Both the position numbers and the translations under genes were made by a program. A stretch of DNA of 64,000 nucleotides from Vagococcus lutrae (lineage in GTDB: Bacteria > Bacillota > Bacilli > Lactobacillales > Vagococcaceae), in the NCBI RefSeq assembly GCF_003987555.1, contig NZ_NGJW01000002.1:62001-126000 (forward strand). Direction: 5' to 3'. Within the stretch, counting starts at the first letter, position 1. The number at the start of each line of letters is the position of its first letter. Shown in pieces: positions 46,772 through 56,758 of this stretch. The notes beneath the pieces are model-generated. The model did no database searches, was not told where the DNA came from, and saw only the letters and a program-made list of their open reading frames with translations.

Positions 46772-48991
46772 ATGTCAGAAAAGACGCGTTCTTACACACA
46801 AGGACAAAAAAGAAAAAATAAAAAGAAACCCAAACAAAATAAAAAGAAATGGATTGGTAGAATTCTCCTCATTCTTTTCTTAGTTGTTTCTATCGCCTTT
46901 TTATCAGGAGTGGGTCTCTTTCTCTTCTACACAAAAGGGGCTCCTGAGCTTGATGTTGCAAAACTAGAAGACACGCTATCTTCAAAAGTTTATGATCGAA
47001 ATGACCAACTTATTTATGAAGTAGGTGAAAAAAAACGAGAAACAGTTGCGCCTGAACAAGTTCCTTTTCAATTAAAAGAAGCAATCATGTCCATCGAAGA
47101 TAAACGCTTCGAGAAACATATTGGCGTTGATCCAATTCGAATTTTAGGTGCTGCTATTTCAAACTTAACATCTGATTCATTACAAGGTGGTAGTACGTTA
47201 ACACAGCAGCTCATCAAGTTATCTTACTTCTCAACTAAAGAAGAAGATCAAACATTAAAAAGAAAAGCACAAGAAGCTTCTTTAGCAATTGAATTGGAGC
47301 GTAGCAAAACCAAAGATGAAATTTTAACGTATTACATCAATAAGGTTTACATGTCTAATGGTTTATATGGTATGGAAACCGCGTCTGAAATTTATTTTGG
47401 GAAATCACTTGACCAGTTAACACTCGCTCAGACGGCACTGTTAGCAGGTTTACCACAAGCCCCTGCTACCTACGACCCTTACGTCAATCCTGACCTTGCT
47501 AAGAAAAGACGGGATATTGTACTTGGTGAGATGAAGCGAGATAATCGCATTAATGAAGAAGAATACCAAGCAGCAATCAATGAATCTATCGAAGAAGGCT
47601 TGCGACCATTAGAAAACCAGTCGGAAAGCTATCGAATGATTGATAACTATATTAAAGAAGTGATTGCTGAAGCAAAAGAAAAATCTGAAAAAGATATTTA
47701 TACAGATGGCTTAGAAATTCATACCAATCTTGACTTAGATGCACAATCATATTTATATAATCTAGTCAATGGCGATGAACAGATTCAATTTCCAAATGAC
47801 GATTTCCAAGCGGCAATTACAATTTTAGATGTTCACACGGGAGATGTTATCGCTCAGATTGGTGGACGTAAAGTCCCTGAAGACGTTCAATTAGGTGAAA
47901 ACTTAGCGACGTCAGCTAAACGTGACTTTGCCTCTGCGGTCAAACCGATAAATGTGTATGCGCCTGCGGTTGAATTTCTCAATTATTCAAGTGCAAGAAT
48001 CGTTGTAGATGAACCTTACAAGTATCCTAATACGAATACGAATGTCTATAACTACGATCGTCGTTATCTAGGAGCGATTACTATTCGTGAAGCTCTTGTC
48101 GATTCGCGAAATGTTCCTGCTGCTAAAACGATCGAAGAAGTTGGTTTAGATAAAGTTTCAGAATTTCTTGAAAGTATTGATATGGAATATCCAGGTGGCG
48201 TAAATCCTTCCTCTGCTATTTTTGGAGAAACAAACTCGTTAAGCATGGCGGCTGCATACGGTGCATTAGCAAATGAAGGAACCTATCACAAACCTTCCTA
48301 TATTAACCGAATCATCTACCCAGACGGTACAGAGGAAATCTTCAAAGAAAAAGGCAAAAAAGTCATAAAAGACTCAACGGCTTACATTGTCACAGATATG
48401 TTGAAAGACGTCCTAAAACGCGGTACAGGGGCACAAGCAGATATTCCTTACATTTTCCACGCAGGTAAAACAGGAACGTCTAACTATGATGAAAAAGACA
48501 TGGATAAGATTAAAGGCGATACTACTGGCGCGCCTAATATTAGTTTCGTCGGTTATAATCCAGATTATGTGATTTCAGTTTGGACGGGTTATAAAGATTT
48601 TTATCGTCCTATTCCTTACCAAGAGCAACACCTTGCGATGCTTATTTATAAGTATCTAATGGGATATCTAACAGAAAATACTGAACCAAAAGATTGGGTC
48701 ATGCCAGATAGTGTCGTTAAAATAGGTAATGAGTTATATGTAAAAGACCACGTCAGAGATCAAACGACTTGGAAACCAGCACCAACTACTGCCAAAACGA
48801 AACCATCGACAGAAGAACCCAAAACAGAAACAACTCAGTCAGAAGAAACAGAAACCACCGCCACTGAACCACCTGAAACTTCTACTGAAACTGAAGCACC
48901 AACCGAAACAACACCGACTACTGAGCAAACACAGCCTCAGACGACACAAAAGCCTGAAGAAAAACCGACTGAATCAAATCGGGATAACTAA
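46772..48991 (+). CDS. pbp1A: Class A penicillin-binding protein 1A
   Basis: A 739-aa bifunctional enzyme. After a Lys-rich N-terminus and one helix (about residues 30-50) comes a GT51 glycosyltransferase (SIEDKRFEKH, GGSTLTQQLIKL), then a transpeptidase with Ser in ASAVKP (SxxK), SRN and KTGTS. It polymerises and cross-links peptidoglycan. The last 75 residues or so are a low-complexity tail of Thr, Glu and Pro. AAGGAG precedes the ATG. Confidence 0.95.
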   Translation: MSEKTRSYTQGQKRKNKKKPKQNKKKWIGRILLILFLVVSIAFLSGVGLFLFYTKGAPELDVAKLEDTLSSKVYDRNDQLIYEVGEKKRETVAPEQVPFQLKEAIMSIEDKRFEKHIGVDPIRILGAAISNLTSDSLQGGSTLTQQLIKLSYFSTKEEDQTLKRKAQEASLAIELERSKTKDEILTYYINKVYMSNGLYGMETASEIYFGKSLDQLTLAQTALLAGLPQAPATYDPYVNPDLAKKRRDIVLGEMKRDNRINEEEYQAAINESIEEGLRPLENQSESYRMIDNYIKEVIAEAKEKSEKDIYTDGLEIHTNLDLDAQSYLYNLVNGDEQIQFPNDDFQAAITILDVHTGDVIAQIGGRKVPEDVQLGENLATSAKRDFASAVKPINVYAPAVEFLNYSSARIVVDEPYKYPNTNTNVYNYDRRYLGAITIREALVDSRNVPAAKTIEEVGLDKVSEFLESIDMEYPGGVNPSSAIFGETNSLSMAAAYGALANEGTYHKPSYINRIIYPDGTEEIFKEKGKKVIKDSTAYIVTDMLKDVLKRGTGAQADIPYIFHAGKTGTSNYDEKDMDKIKGDTTGAPNISFVGYNPDYVISVWTGYKDFYRPIPYQEQHLAMLIYKYLMGYLTENTEPKDWVMPDSVVKIGNELYVKDHVRDQTTWKPAPTTAKTKPSTEEPKTETTQSEETETTATEPPETSTETEAPTETTPTTEQTQPQTTQKPEEKPTESNRDN

Positions 48992-49030
48992 AAAAGTAAG
49001 CAATGCTAAATCGCATTGCTTACTTTTTTT
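48990..49030. terminator. Bidirectional terminator between pbp1A and nth
   Basis: AAAAAAGTAAGCAATGC pairs with GCATTGCTTACTTTTTT around TAAATC, with T/A tails for both strands. Confidence 0.93.
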
Positions 49031-49676
49031 CATTTACATTTAATCTTTTTTGTCCCTCTTCACACAGATAAAGCAGTGGACATGTTTCGCACTTTGGCGC
49101 ACGTGCTAAACAATGGTATCTACCAAAGAAAATCATGCGGTGATGTGTATCTACCCAACGTTCTTTCGGTATTTTTTGCATGAGTGTTTTTTCTACTTCT
49201 ATAACCGATGCTGATTGCTTAACAATGCGTAACCGTTTGGATACACGTTCAACATGCGTATCAACTGCTATTGCAGGAATACCAAATGCATCTCCTGCTA
49301 CGACATTCGCTGTTTTTCTGCCAACACCGGGTAGTTTCATTAACTCAGGAATAGTTTGAGGGACTTCCCCATTGAAATCTCGGATTAACATTTCGCAGCA
49401 CCCTTTTATGTGCTTGGCTTTATTTCTAAATAAGCCGATAGTGCGAATACTATTCTCAATTTCTTCTAAAGGAGCCTCTACAAAAGCCTGCGGAGTTGGA
49501 AATTTTTCAAACAGAGCAGGGGTAATTTTATTAACCGATACATCGGTCGCTTGCGCACTTAAAATCACAGCAATTAGCAACTCGAATGAATTCTTATGTA
49601 TTAATTCTCCTTCGGCATTTGGAAACATCTCAGCCATAACATCTATCGCTTTTAATGTTTTTTTCTTTGATAACAT
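49020..49676 (-). CDS. nth: Endonuclease III
   Basis: A 218-aa DNA glycosylase/AP lyase for oxidised pyrimidines. It has the helix-hairpin-helix LPGVGRKTANVV with catalytic Lys, the catalytic Asp in AVDTHVERVSKRL, and a four-Cys iron-sulfur loop (C-x6-C-x2-C-x5-C) near the end. The start overlaps the dnaD stop by 1 bp, so they are translated together. Confidence 0.96.
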   Translation of the reverse strand: MLSKKKTLKAIDVMAEMFPNAEGELIHKNSFELLIAVILSAQATDVSVNKITPALFEKFPTPQAFVEAPLEEIENSIRTIGLFRNKAKHIKGCCEMLIRDFNGEVPQTIPELMKLPGVGRKTANVVAGDAFGIPAIAVDTHVERVSKRLRIVKQSASVIEVEKTLMQKIPKERWVDTHHRMIFFGRYHCLARAPKCETCPLLYLCEEGQKRLNVNEKK

Positions 49677-50401
49677 TATGATTCCTCCGCATTATTTTTT
49701 GAAGGATCTAGCCAATTATATAATGGAACTCGAGGTGCGTTTCGAGTATGATCCTCATAGTCAGGAGTATGTTTATCTGTCATCTGGTTTTCATAACGAC
49801 GTTTTTCTTTTTCGACATCCTGCGCATTACGAATGTTTTTTCTTTCCCAACTTAATAAAATTCTATCCATATATTTTAAGCTGTAAGCTTGATTTAATAC
49901 TGCTTCTTTTAACGCTAGCGAGATTAATTCTACACCATAACCATCTTTTGTTAACCAATAACCTATTGTTTCTCGCTCAATAGGAGACAAGGTTCGTCCA
50001 AATTCTACTTCAATTTCTTGAAATAGTTGTTTTTCACTGATTTCTTGTTCAACGACTTGATGTTGATGCATGCTTTCTTGACAATACTCTTCAATTTGAC
50101 CATAAATAAGCGTCACATTATATTGATCATAGGTTCGTCCTTGTTGATCGACCGCTGACTCTATGGCAAGGACTTTTTTATTCACAAGTTCTTCTAATAG
50201 ATGATACAGCTCTTCGGAAGGGACGCCCGTCTCATCGCTAATTTGTTGCATGTTAGGAAAGTAAACACCTTGTTGAATGAACCGATTCACTTGCATCCAT
50301 AGCATGACTTCTTTTTCATTTAACCCAATATGTCGATAGTATTGAAGGACTAAGTTAGAGACATACGTCCCTCCCGCTTCCAAATAGCTCGATAGTTCCA
50401 T
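49676..50401 (-). CDS. dnaD: DNA replication initiation protein DnaD
   Basis: A 241-aa primosomal protein. The N-terminal winged helix (about residues 20-105) and the C-terminal DnaB_2/YwmG motif domain (about 125-200, with LSPIERETIGYWL and YMDRILLSWERKNI) are both present. It helps DnaA and DnaB load the helicase at the origin. GGAGAGAAGTAA before the ATG. The dnaD-nth order is conserved in Bacilli. Confidence 0.92.
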   Translation of the reverse strand: MELSSYLEAGGTYVSNLVLQYYRHIGLNEKEVMLWMQVNRFIQQGVYFPNMQQISDETGVPSEELYHLLEELVNKKVLAIESAVDQQGRTYDQYNVTLIYGQIEEYCQESMHQHQVVEQEISEKQLFQEIEVEFGRTLSPIERETIGYWLTKDGYGVELISLALKEAVLNQAYSLKYMDRILLSWERKNIRNAQDVEKEKRRYENQMTDKHTPDYEDHTRNAPRVPLYNWLDPSKNNAEES

Positions 50402-50418
50402 TTACTTCTCTCCATTTC

Positions 50419-51036
50419 TCATTCCAACCATTTTATCAGTGTTAAATGCCATTTAACGCGATCTGCATAAAAAATATTTCCGCCATTTTGATACAAGTAG
50501 CCCCCATTATACCAAACCGCTTTAGGTGTTAAATAACGATACGTTGTAGCATCTTTATTTCCTAATGACGGGGCTAAGACGGTTTTTGAATACTCCTCCG
50601 CTAGATCCAATGTATTGATATTCCCTCTTTGGTTTACATAATCTATATATTGACTACCAAAGTTATAAGCCTGAACACTCGTCCACTTATCTACCTCTTT
50701 TTGCTCCCCATAGTGAATCACATCGGCTAAATGCTTAACGCCGGATTCAATCGACTCTTCCGAGCTGAAAATCGTATTCGGATTTCCCGTCTGACTTTCA
50801 CTACTTTGCATAATATCAATATGTTGTCCTTTAGTTTCCGTTAAAATAATCGCTTCTACTAATTTCTGATCATCCGGTATATCATATTTTACGACCATTT
50901 GATTAATATACCCTTCCCATTTTTCTAACTCTCGAATTCCCTTTTTTACTCGGTAAAGATAAATACCACTTAGCATTAGAAAACATAGGAGCACACATCC
51001 AATTAAAAACGTTCCGATTTTTTTCTTTTTTCGCAT
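50419..51036 (-). CDS. Membrane-anchored lysozyme-like protein
   Basis: A 205-aa protein with one N-terminal helix (about residues 8-28) and an extracytoplasmic lysozyme-like domain (PF13702 type): VEAIILTETKG with the presumed catalytic Glu, SVQAYNFGSQYIDYV and RGNINTLDLAEEYSK. Related domains occur in CwlT of Tn916-like elements. It would cut glycan strands of peptidoglycan. It sits 17 bp before dnaD. No mobile element is present around it. Confidence 0.8.
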   Translation of the reverse strand: MRKKKKIGTFLIGCVLLCFLMLSGIYLYRVKKGIRELEKWEGYINQMVVKYDIPDDQKLVEAIILTETKGQHIDIMQSSESQTGNPNTIFSSEESIESGVKHLADVIHYGEQKEVDKWTSVQAYNFGSQYIDYVNQRGNINTLDLAEEYSKTVLAPSLGNKDATTYRYLTPKAVWYNGGYLYQNGGNIFYADRVKWHLTLIKWLE

Positions 51037-51085
51037 AACTATCCTTTCTTTTTCCCAGTCGGTAACAGGCTCCCATTGTTTAAAA

Positions 51086-51120
51086 AAACGTAAGGAACAA
51101 AATACGCTCCCTACGCTTTT
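51086..51120 (-). terminator. Terminator after apt
   Basis: On the minus strand AGCGTAGGGAGC pairs with GTTCCTTACGTT (three G-U pairs) around 7 nt, followed by seven T. Confidence 0.75.
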
Positions 51121-51128
51121 ATCATATT

Positions 51129-51641
51129 TTAGAAATCCATAAGAGTTAAAATATCATAATCTTTAATCTTATCTCGACCATTTAACTCAGTTAATTCTAC
51201 TAGAAAGGCACATCCGACAACAACGCCGCCAAGTTTCTCAACCATTTCGATAGTAGCCGCGATGGTACCACCAGTTGCTAATAAATCATCACAAATTAAA
51301 ACACGTTGGCCAGGTTTAATAGCATCTTTATGCAAGGTTAGGATGGCTTCACCATATTCTAAGCCATAGCTTACTTCAATCGTTTCACGAGGTAATTTTC
51401 CTTTTTTACGCGCTGGGGCAAATCCTACTCCCAATTCATAAGCAACTGGACAGCCGATAATAAAACCACGCGCTTCAGGCCCAACAATCATATCAATATT
51501 TTTTTCTTTGGCATAAGTTACAATCTGATGCGTCGCTTCTCGATAAGCCGCTCCGTCACCCATTAATGGGGAAATATCACGGAAGATAACTCCTTCTTTT
51601 GGATAGTCCGGTATACTTGCAATATAATCTTTTAAATTCAC
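51129..51641 (-). CDS. apt: Adenine phosphoribosyltransferase
   Basis: Salvages adenine to AMP with PRPP. The 170-aa protein has the PRPP loop [34 protein letters not shown] and ARKKGKLP. Start is a GTG at 51639-51641 with TAGGAGG 6 nt upstream; the longer reading from 51668 covers that site. It follows recJ by 11 bp, the usual recJ-apt pair. Confidence 0.95.
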   Translation of the reverse strand: MNLKDYIASIPDYPKEGVIFRDISPLMGDGAAYREATHQIVTYAKEKNIDMIVGPEARGFIIGCPVAYELGVGFAPARKKGKLPRETIEVSYGLEYGEAILTLHKDAIKPGQRVLICDDLLATGGTIAATIEMVEKLGGVVVGCAFLVELTELNGRDKIKDYDILTLMDF

Positions 51642-51652
51642 ACTATTTCCTC

Positions 51653-53962
51653 CTATTGATGTAACCAATCTTTTATTTGATTGATATCACCATATAATAA
51701 AAATTCTTCAGTTTTCATTTGTTTTTGTCGTTCTTTATAATAACGACTTTCTTCAAGAGGTGTGCTGACTGGTTCCACTACTTTTGTCATCAAACCATCT
51801 TCTATTGTAACAAAATTCAAATCAAAAAACACGTTTATCATGAACTTTATCTTAGAAATTGGAATTCTTAAATATTTCTCAAGCATTGGTAGTTTATTTC
51901 GCACGTCTATTTCCTGACTGGATTGGATGACGCGATAGAGGGCAGCAAAATCCTGACGAGATGGCATACCTGTTAAATAAGCTTGCGTTTCACTTAAGAG
52001 TATTAAATAGATTTTATAAAACTCTGTCAGATTTACTATCGTACGTAACGTTTCTGCTTCGACTGGACAGTCTAAAAAAACCGCACTAGTCCCTGCTTCG
52101 ATATCTAACTGTTCAATAGGCTGAGATTCATTCACTGCGATTAATTGTGCAGTAGGGATAAAAGAAAACTGCTTAGCTGTGTCTTCTTTAAAATAGAAAT
52201 AGACAGTGTTATCACGCATGATATCTTTTACTTTATGAGCTTGTTCTCGAAAGTCTAATAATTGTGTGCCTTGTAATTTAAAATCTTTCAGCATTAGCTG
52301 TGGCTGTCTAACTCCATTCCACTCGTTAATCGATAATGTACCTACTACATCGACTTCGTCTGTCATGCTAAAGCTGTCGTAAGCTTCACCAAAGCCAAAT
52401 CCGATTAAATCTAGAGGGCGTTCAGCTACTTTATGTTGAAGCTGTGCTTTTAAATGTCGATGGTCAATGCCAATTTGACGAGCATCCATTGGACGAGCAT
52501 TTTCTAACAATAATAACGGTTTAGGATTATCCGTTCCGAATGGCTCTAATACCGCAAGTTTTTCAATCCAATCAATGCTTAACATCTCTGATTGTGTGAC
52601 TTCTAAAACGGTCAGTGTCTCCTTTTGCCCTAAATCATAATTATCTGTCTTGATGACGTTATTTAATGCAGCTTTCAACTCCGCTAACTTGTCTACTGAA
52701 ACACTTAAGCCTGCTGCCATATCATGCCCACCAAACTGTTGTAAAAGCGGTGCTACTTCTTTTAATAGATTAAAAATATTGACTCCTGGAACACTACGTG
52801 CCGAGCCTTTCGCTATGTGGCCTTCTTCAGAAATTGATAAAATAATAGCCGGTCGTTGCGTTTTTTCTACAACATAGCTTGCCACTATTCCTAAAACCCC
52901 TTCATGCCATCCTTTTTTTGCGAGAACATAGATATCTGATTTTTCAGCTTCTATTAACGTATCGACTTCCTGATTGATGAGTTGTACCGTTTTTTGACGC
53001 GCCTGATTCGTTGTTTCGACTTGTGCGACAAGCGTTCGTGCGTGTTCAGGTTCAAAGGTCGAAAGTAACTCGACGCCGACAATAGCCTCTTCCATTCTGC
53101 CCAACGCATTAAGACGGGGGGCAATTCGAAAGCCGATATCTTCTGAGCCTAACTGAGTAGTGTCAATTCCTAATTCCTCATACAACACTTGTAAACCGAC
53201 TCGCTCCGTCTGTTTTAACATTTCTAAACCATGCTTCACAAGTAACCGATTTTCACCTGTCAGTGATACTAAGTCAGCAACCGTTCCTATCGCAACTAAA
53301 TCAAGCAACTCTAATGGAGCGTCTTCTAATAGTGCAGAAGCAAATTTAAACGCTACTCCCACCCCTGCTAAATCTTTAAAAGGGTAGCTTCCTTTGGGGT
53401 GGGCAGGATGTATCACAGCATACGCTTCAGGTAATACATCAGGCAACGCGTGATGGTCCGTCACTATGACATCAACACCTTGAGCTTGGGCATACGCTAT
53501 CGCCTCATGGCCGCTAACGCCGTTGTCAACGGTCAAAATGAGTTGATAGCCTTCTGCTACTAGTCGTTCATAGACGGCTAAGTTAGGCCCATATCCATCT
53601 TTAAAACGATTTGGCAAATAGACATCGACTTCGCCACCCACCATCTCAATCGCTTCTTTCATCACCGTACTACTAGTAATGCCGTCTGCGTCGTAATCAC
53701 CGTAAATGATGATTTTTTCATTTTCCATAATCGCCTGTTGCAAGCGTTCTATCGCTCTATCCATATCATACATTAAAAAAGGATCAGTCAATTCATCCAA
53801 GCGACGGGCTAGATACTGATCTAATGCATCTTCATTTTTAATATCTTGTTGTTGCACTAAAGGTGCAAAACTTGTTGGTAAATCTCGTTCAGCTAACCAT
53901 TTTTCTACGTCACTATGATTATCTAACGGTAATTTTTTCCAAGTATACATTGCTTCTTTCAC
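51653..53962 (-). CDS. recJ: Single-stranded-DNA exonuclease RecJ
   Basis: A 769-aa 5'-3' exonuclease. The DHH domain has [13 protein letters not shown] and VTDHHALP, the DHHA1 domain has GKG-like [11 protein letters not shown] and [11 protein letters not shown], and an OB-fold and long C-terminal region follow, as in Firmicute RecJ. I prefer the GTG at 53960-53962, 7 nt after AGGAG; ATG at 53950 is the alternative. Confidence 0.93.
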   Translation of the reverse strand: MKEAMYTWKKLPLDNHSDVEKWLAERDLPTSFAPLVQQQDIKNEDALDQYLARRLDELTDPFLMYDMDRAIERLQQAIMENEKIIIYGDYDADGITSSTVMKEAIEMVGGEVDVYLPNRFKDGYGPNLAVYERLVAEGYQLILTVDNGVSGHEAIAYAQAQGVDVIVTDHHALPDVLPEAYAVIHPAHPKGSYPFKDLAGVGVAFKFASALLEDAPLELLDLVAIGTVADLVSLTGENRLLVKHGLEMLKQTERVGLQVLYEELGIDTTQLGSEDIGFRIAPRLNALGRMEEAIVGVELLSTFEPEHARTLVAQVETTNQARQKTVQLINQEVDTLIEAEKSDIYVLAKKGWHEGVLGIVASYVVEKTQRPAIILSISEEGHIAKGSARSVPGVNIFNLLKEVAPLLQQFGGHDMAAGLSVSVDKLAELKAALNNVIKTDNYDLGQKETLTVLEVTQSEMLSIDWIEKLAVLEPFGTDNPKPLLLLENARPMDARQIGIDHRHLKAQLQHKVAERPLDLIGFGFGEAYDSFSMTDEVDVVGTLSINEWNGVRQPQLMLKDFKLQGTQLLDFREQAHKVKDIMRDNTVYFYFKEDTAKQFSFIPTAQLIAVNESQPIEQLDIEAGTSAVFLDCPVEAETLRTIVNLTEFYKIYLILLSETQAYLTGMPSRQDFAALYRVIQSSQEIDVRNKLPMLEKYLRIPISKIKFMINVFFDLNFVTIEDGLMTKVVEPVSTPLEESRYYKERQKQMKTEEFLLYGDINQIKDWLHQ

Positions 53963-53992
53963 ATCATCACTCCTACCCAACTATTATAGCAT

Positions 53993-54025
53993 GAAAAAAG
54001 AGCCTGTGATAATCACAGACTCTAA
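53993..54025 (-). terminator. Terminator of the zinc-uptake operon
   Basis: On the minus strand AGAGTCTGTGAT pairs with ATCACAGGCTCT (one mismatch), followed by six T, after the adcA stop. Confidence 0.85.
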
Positions 54026-54036
54026 AATTGTTAAGA

Positions 54037-55623
54037 CTAATGTGCTACCATCTCTTGAGCTACTTCATGTGCACTTAATGAGGTAGGATAGTAAGTTGGC
54101 CAATTACTTAACTCTGAAAATAACTTCTCTTGACTGTCGCCACCCATGTATAAGTGATAATGTTCTGCTTTATGAGGAGCGATTTGATGATCACTAAATT
54201 GAATATATTGAAATTCTCCAGCTGGTTCCGTTGCTTCAAACAAGTAACGAACACCACGATTCCCTTTTTCATATGTTAATATTTCATATCCTTTATATGT
54301 ATATGGATAGGTCATTTTTTCACCATTTTTTTCGTAAGTGACGTGATTATTCTTAATCGTAATGCGGTCAACATCTGTTTGATAGCCTTTTTCATAATAA
54401 TCACGATACTCTTCAGCTGTTTTATCTTGTTTTTGTTTCGCTTTATAGTCAAATACCGCATCTAGCTGGCCTGCTTTTAAAAGTGGATAGACAGACTGCC
54501 AATCTCCTTCATAATCGGAAAGGTCACGGTCTTTCACTTGATGATCTTCAAAATATCCAGCAGCAACCGTTTTTTCAACGTCATCATGTTCTGTTATTTC
54601 TTTTCCAGCTTGTTTCGTCGTTTTTTCAAGTGCTTTTAAGTTCTCACGCATGACGCTGATATAATCTTTACCCGCTTTTATATCTTCGTTAGATAAGCTT
54701 TCTAGTGGATTTAAGACTTCTAGTTTTACTTTTGCTTCCTCTGCTAAGGTGCGAGCGTATTTGTCGTTCATATTTTCTTCAAAATAAATATATTGAATAT
54801 CATTTTCTTGGACGAACTCTTTTAACTCTGCCAAGCGAGCAGGCCCAGCTTCTTGCTCTGGAATCATACCGGCAATCGCTACTTGTTTTAACCCGTAATC
54901 TAAAGCTAAATAACCAAACGCAGCATGTTGTGTGACAAATGTTTTATTTTTCGCTTGAGATAAACTCGTTTGATATTCTTCTTCTAACTGCTTTAGTTCT
55001 TTCAAATAATTTTGTGCATTTTTTTCAAATATCTCTGCTTTTTTAGGAAAAGCTTCTTTTAATTGCGCTGTAATACTTTCGACTTCTTCCATTGCTAGTC
55101 TTGGGGACACCCATGTATGAGGGTCTAATTCATGAGAGTGTTCATCATGCTCACCATGTTCATGTTCGTCATGATTATTATCTTCATCATGCTCGTGGTC
55201 ATGCTCTTCATGTTCTTCGTGTCTGTCACCATGGTCGTGATCATGGCCTTCTCCTGCCATTAAAACCATATTCTCTGTGCCTTTAACAATTGCCACATCG
55301 TCTTCTTTCACATTTTTTAGTGCTTTGGGTACCCAAGTTTCCATATTTTCGTTATGGTAAACGAAAGCATCTGCGTCATTGAGCTTCGCCATATCTTTAA
55401 CTGAAGGCTCATAGTCATGTGGTTCTGACCCTGCCGGAATCATTAGCGAAACATCGCCTTCTTCTCCGACAATTTCTTTCGTGAAATCGTAAATGGGATA
55501 AAACGTCGTCACAACATTTAAACCATTTTTCTTAGCGTCTGATTGATTTGACTGACTTTGACATGCTGTTAGTAATGACAATGTTATAGTTGATAGCGCC
55601 AGTCCTTTTAATAATTTTTTCAT
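54037..55623 (-). CDS. adcA: Zinc ABC transporter lipoprotein AdcA with fused ZinT domain
   Basis: A 528-aa lipoprotein: lipobox SLLTAC, then a cluster A-I ZnuA-like domain (about residues 35-335; YPIYDFTKEIVG, LDPHTWVSP) with a very His/Asp/Glu-rich loop at about 128-167. The C-terminal ZinT domain (about 345-528) has DYEGDWQSVYPLL and the SLSAHEVAQEMVAH end. It captures zinc for AdcBC; those genes are not in the window. It follows the G3E GTPase by 19 bp. Confidence 0.94.
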   Translation of the reverse strand: MKKLLKGLALSTITLSLLTACQSQSNQSDAKKNGLNVVTTFYPIYDFTKEIVGEEGDVSLMIPAGSEPHDYEPSVKDMAKLNDADAFVYHNENMETWVPKALKNVKEDDVAIVKGTENMVLMAGEGHDHDHGDRHEEHEEHDHEHDEDNNHDEHEHGEHDEHSHELDPHTWVSPRLAMEEVESITAQLKEAFPKKAEIFEKNAQNYLKELKQLEEEYQTSLSQAKNKTFVTQHAAFGYLALDYGLKQVAIAGMIPEQEAGPARLAELKEFVQENDIQYIYFEENMNDKYARTLAEEAKVKLEVLNPLESLSNEDIKAGKDYISVMRENLKALEKTTKQAGKEITEHDDVEKTVAAGYFEDHQVKDRDLSDYEGDWQSVYPLLKAGQLDAVFDYKAKQKQDKTAEEYRDYYEKGYQTDVDRITIKNNHVTYEKNGEKMTYPYTYKGYEILTYEKGNRGVRYLFEATEPAGEFQYIQFSDHQIAPHKAEHYHLYMGGDSQEKLFSELSNWPTYYPTSLSAHEVAQEMVAH

Positions 55624-55642
55624 TTAATAAATAGCCTCTTTT

Positions 55643-56614
55643 CTATTGAATTAATTCCTTAAATGACGTTTCGATTTTTTCTCTATCTAATTCCTGACCG
55701 ATTAAAACTAAACCTGTTTTGGCTTCAGTGGCTAACTCAGGTCGCATTTCAAAAGAAACTTGTTGATTTACTCCTTGAATCTGAACAGCTAACTCATACT
55801 CGTCAAAAGCTAAAATCCCTTTAAAACGGTATAGTTTTTGGTCAAACTCAAAAAGTAACCAGTCTAACCAACGTAAAAACAATGCTTGGTTAAGAAAATT
55901 TGGTACTGGTAGGTAAAAGCTCTCAAATTCGTGGGACGAGTGTGAATGATGATGTTCATGTTGTTCATTCATTTCAGGCAATGCAACTTCTTCCACCAAT
56001 CGAAAGCGATTTAACGAAAAGAAATCCTCTGATGAAAAAGCATTTCGCTTATCATAAAAAAGCGTATCCGCTAGTGGATTTAGTGCTTTTAAGTCATCTT
56101 CTATTCTCTTTTTATCATCATTGCTCAATTCACTTTTTTCTGAAACCACTAATCGGTCAGCCAACATGACTTGTTTAATCGTTTCAGGGTGAATGGCAGC
56201 GTCGTTATAATAGTCGCTATCAATAACAGTGATGATACTGTCGATGTAGAAATGTGCCATAATAGAAGGTGTTGTTATCAACGTTTGAATAATCGGTTGT
56301 GGATCTGCGACACCTGTCGTTTCAATAATAAGTGCTTTCAGTTTGACTCCTTTAGCTAAAATCGTTTTAATAATCGCATCAAATGCTTTTATTAAATCGC
56401 CTCTTAAACTACAACATAGACAGCCGTTATTTAACTGATAGATATTTTCCTCAACATGTAATAAAAAATCGTGGTCCATTCCCACGCTTCCAAATTCATT
56501 TTCGATAATCAATACTTCTTCCGGTAAATAATATTGATTTTGAAGTACTTGATTTACTAAAGTTGTTTTCCCGGCTCCTAAAAACCCAGAAACAACTGTT
56601 ATTGGTATTCCCAA
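55643..56614 (-). CDS. G3E-family GTPase (CobW/ZNG1-like metallochaperone)
   Basis: A 323-aa GTPase: Walker A GFLGAGKTT, the metal-binding CLCC (NGCLCCSLRGD), IETTGVADP, and a CobW C-terminal domain; a His-rich patch (EHHHSHSSHE) is at about residue 220. Such proteins hand zinc to client enzymes when zinc is scarce. It starts with TTG behind GAGGTGAA. Being first in an operon with adcA and behind a Zur-box-like site, it fits zinc starvation rather than cobalamin synthesis. Confidence 0.88.
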   Translation of the reverse strand: MGIPITVVSGFLGAGKTTLVNQVLQNQYYLPEEVLIIENEFGSVGMDHDFLLHVEENIYQLNNGCLCCSLRGDLIKAFDAIIKTILAKGVKLKALIIETTGVADPQPIIQTLITTPSIMAHFYIDSIITVIDSDYYNDAAIHPETIKQVMLADRLVVSEKSELSNDDKKRIEDDLKALNPLADTLFYDKRNAFSSEDFFSLNRFRLVEEVALPEMNEQHEHHHSHSSHEFESFYLPVPNFLNQALFLRWLDWLLFEFDQKLYRFKGILAFDEYELAVQIQGVNQQVSFEMRPELATEAKTGLVLIGQELDREKIETSFKELIQ

Positions 56615-56638
56615 AAAAATTCACCTCTTGTTATTAAA

Positions 56639-56653
56639 TAGTAACCGTTACGC
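56639..56653 (-). promoter_or_regulatory. Zur-box-like operator
   Basis: The palindrome AGTAACCGTTACG (core GTAAC-C-GTTAC) matches the Bacillus Zur consensus TCGTAATNATTACGA at 10 of 14 informative positions and has the same odd centre; it fits AdcR (TTAACYRGTTAA) less well. It lies about 15-20 bp downstream of the -10 box. Confidence 0.6.
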
Positions 56654-56665
56654 TTTACCTTTACA

Positions 56666-56694
56666 AATTTATCAGTTTATTTAATTGATGTCAA
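56666..56694 (-). promoter_or_regulatory. Promoter of the GTPase-adcA operon
   Basis: On the minus strand a perfect TTGACA (56689-56694) and TAAATT (56666-56671) have a 17-bp spacer, 50 bp before the TTG start. Confidence 0.85.
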
Positions 56695-56703
56695 GACAAA
56701 AAT

Positions 56704-56749
56704 AAAAAACTTTGTGAACTGCATTGTTTCATACAGTCACAAAGTTTTT
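56704..56749 (-). terminator. Terminator after the LapA-like gene
   Basis: AACTTTGTGACTG pairs with CAGTTCACAAAGTT (one bulge) around about 12 nt on the minus strand, followed by TTTTATT. Confidence 0.8.
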
Positions 56750-56758
56750 CATTTCTTT

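Noticed and set aside
50419-51036. Mobile-element remnant suggested by the CwlT-like lysozyme domain
   Set aside because: The gene sits in a conserved dnaD-nth neighbourhood with no integrase, relaxase or repeats nearby.
55092-55286. His-rich plus-strand ORF inside adcA
   Set aside because: It arises from the repeated His/Glu/Asp codons of the AdcA metal loop read on the other strand.
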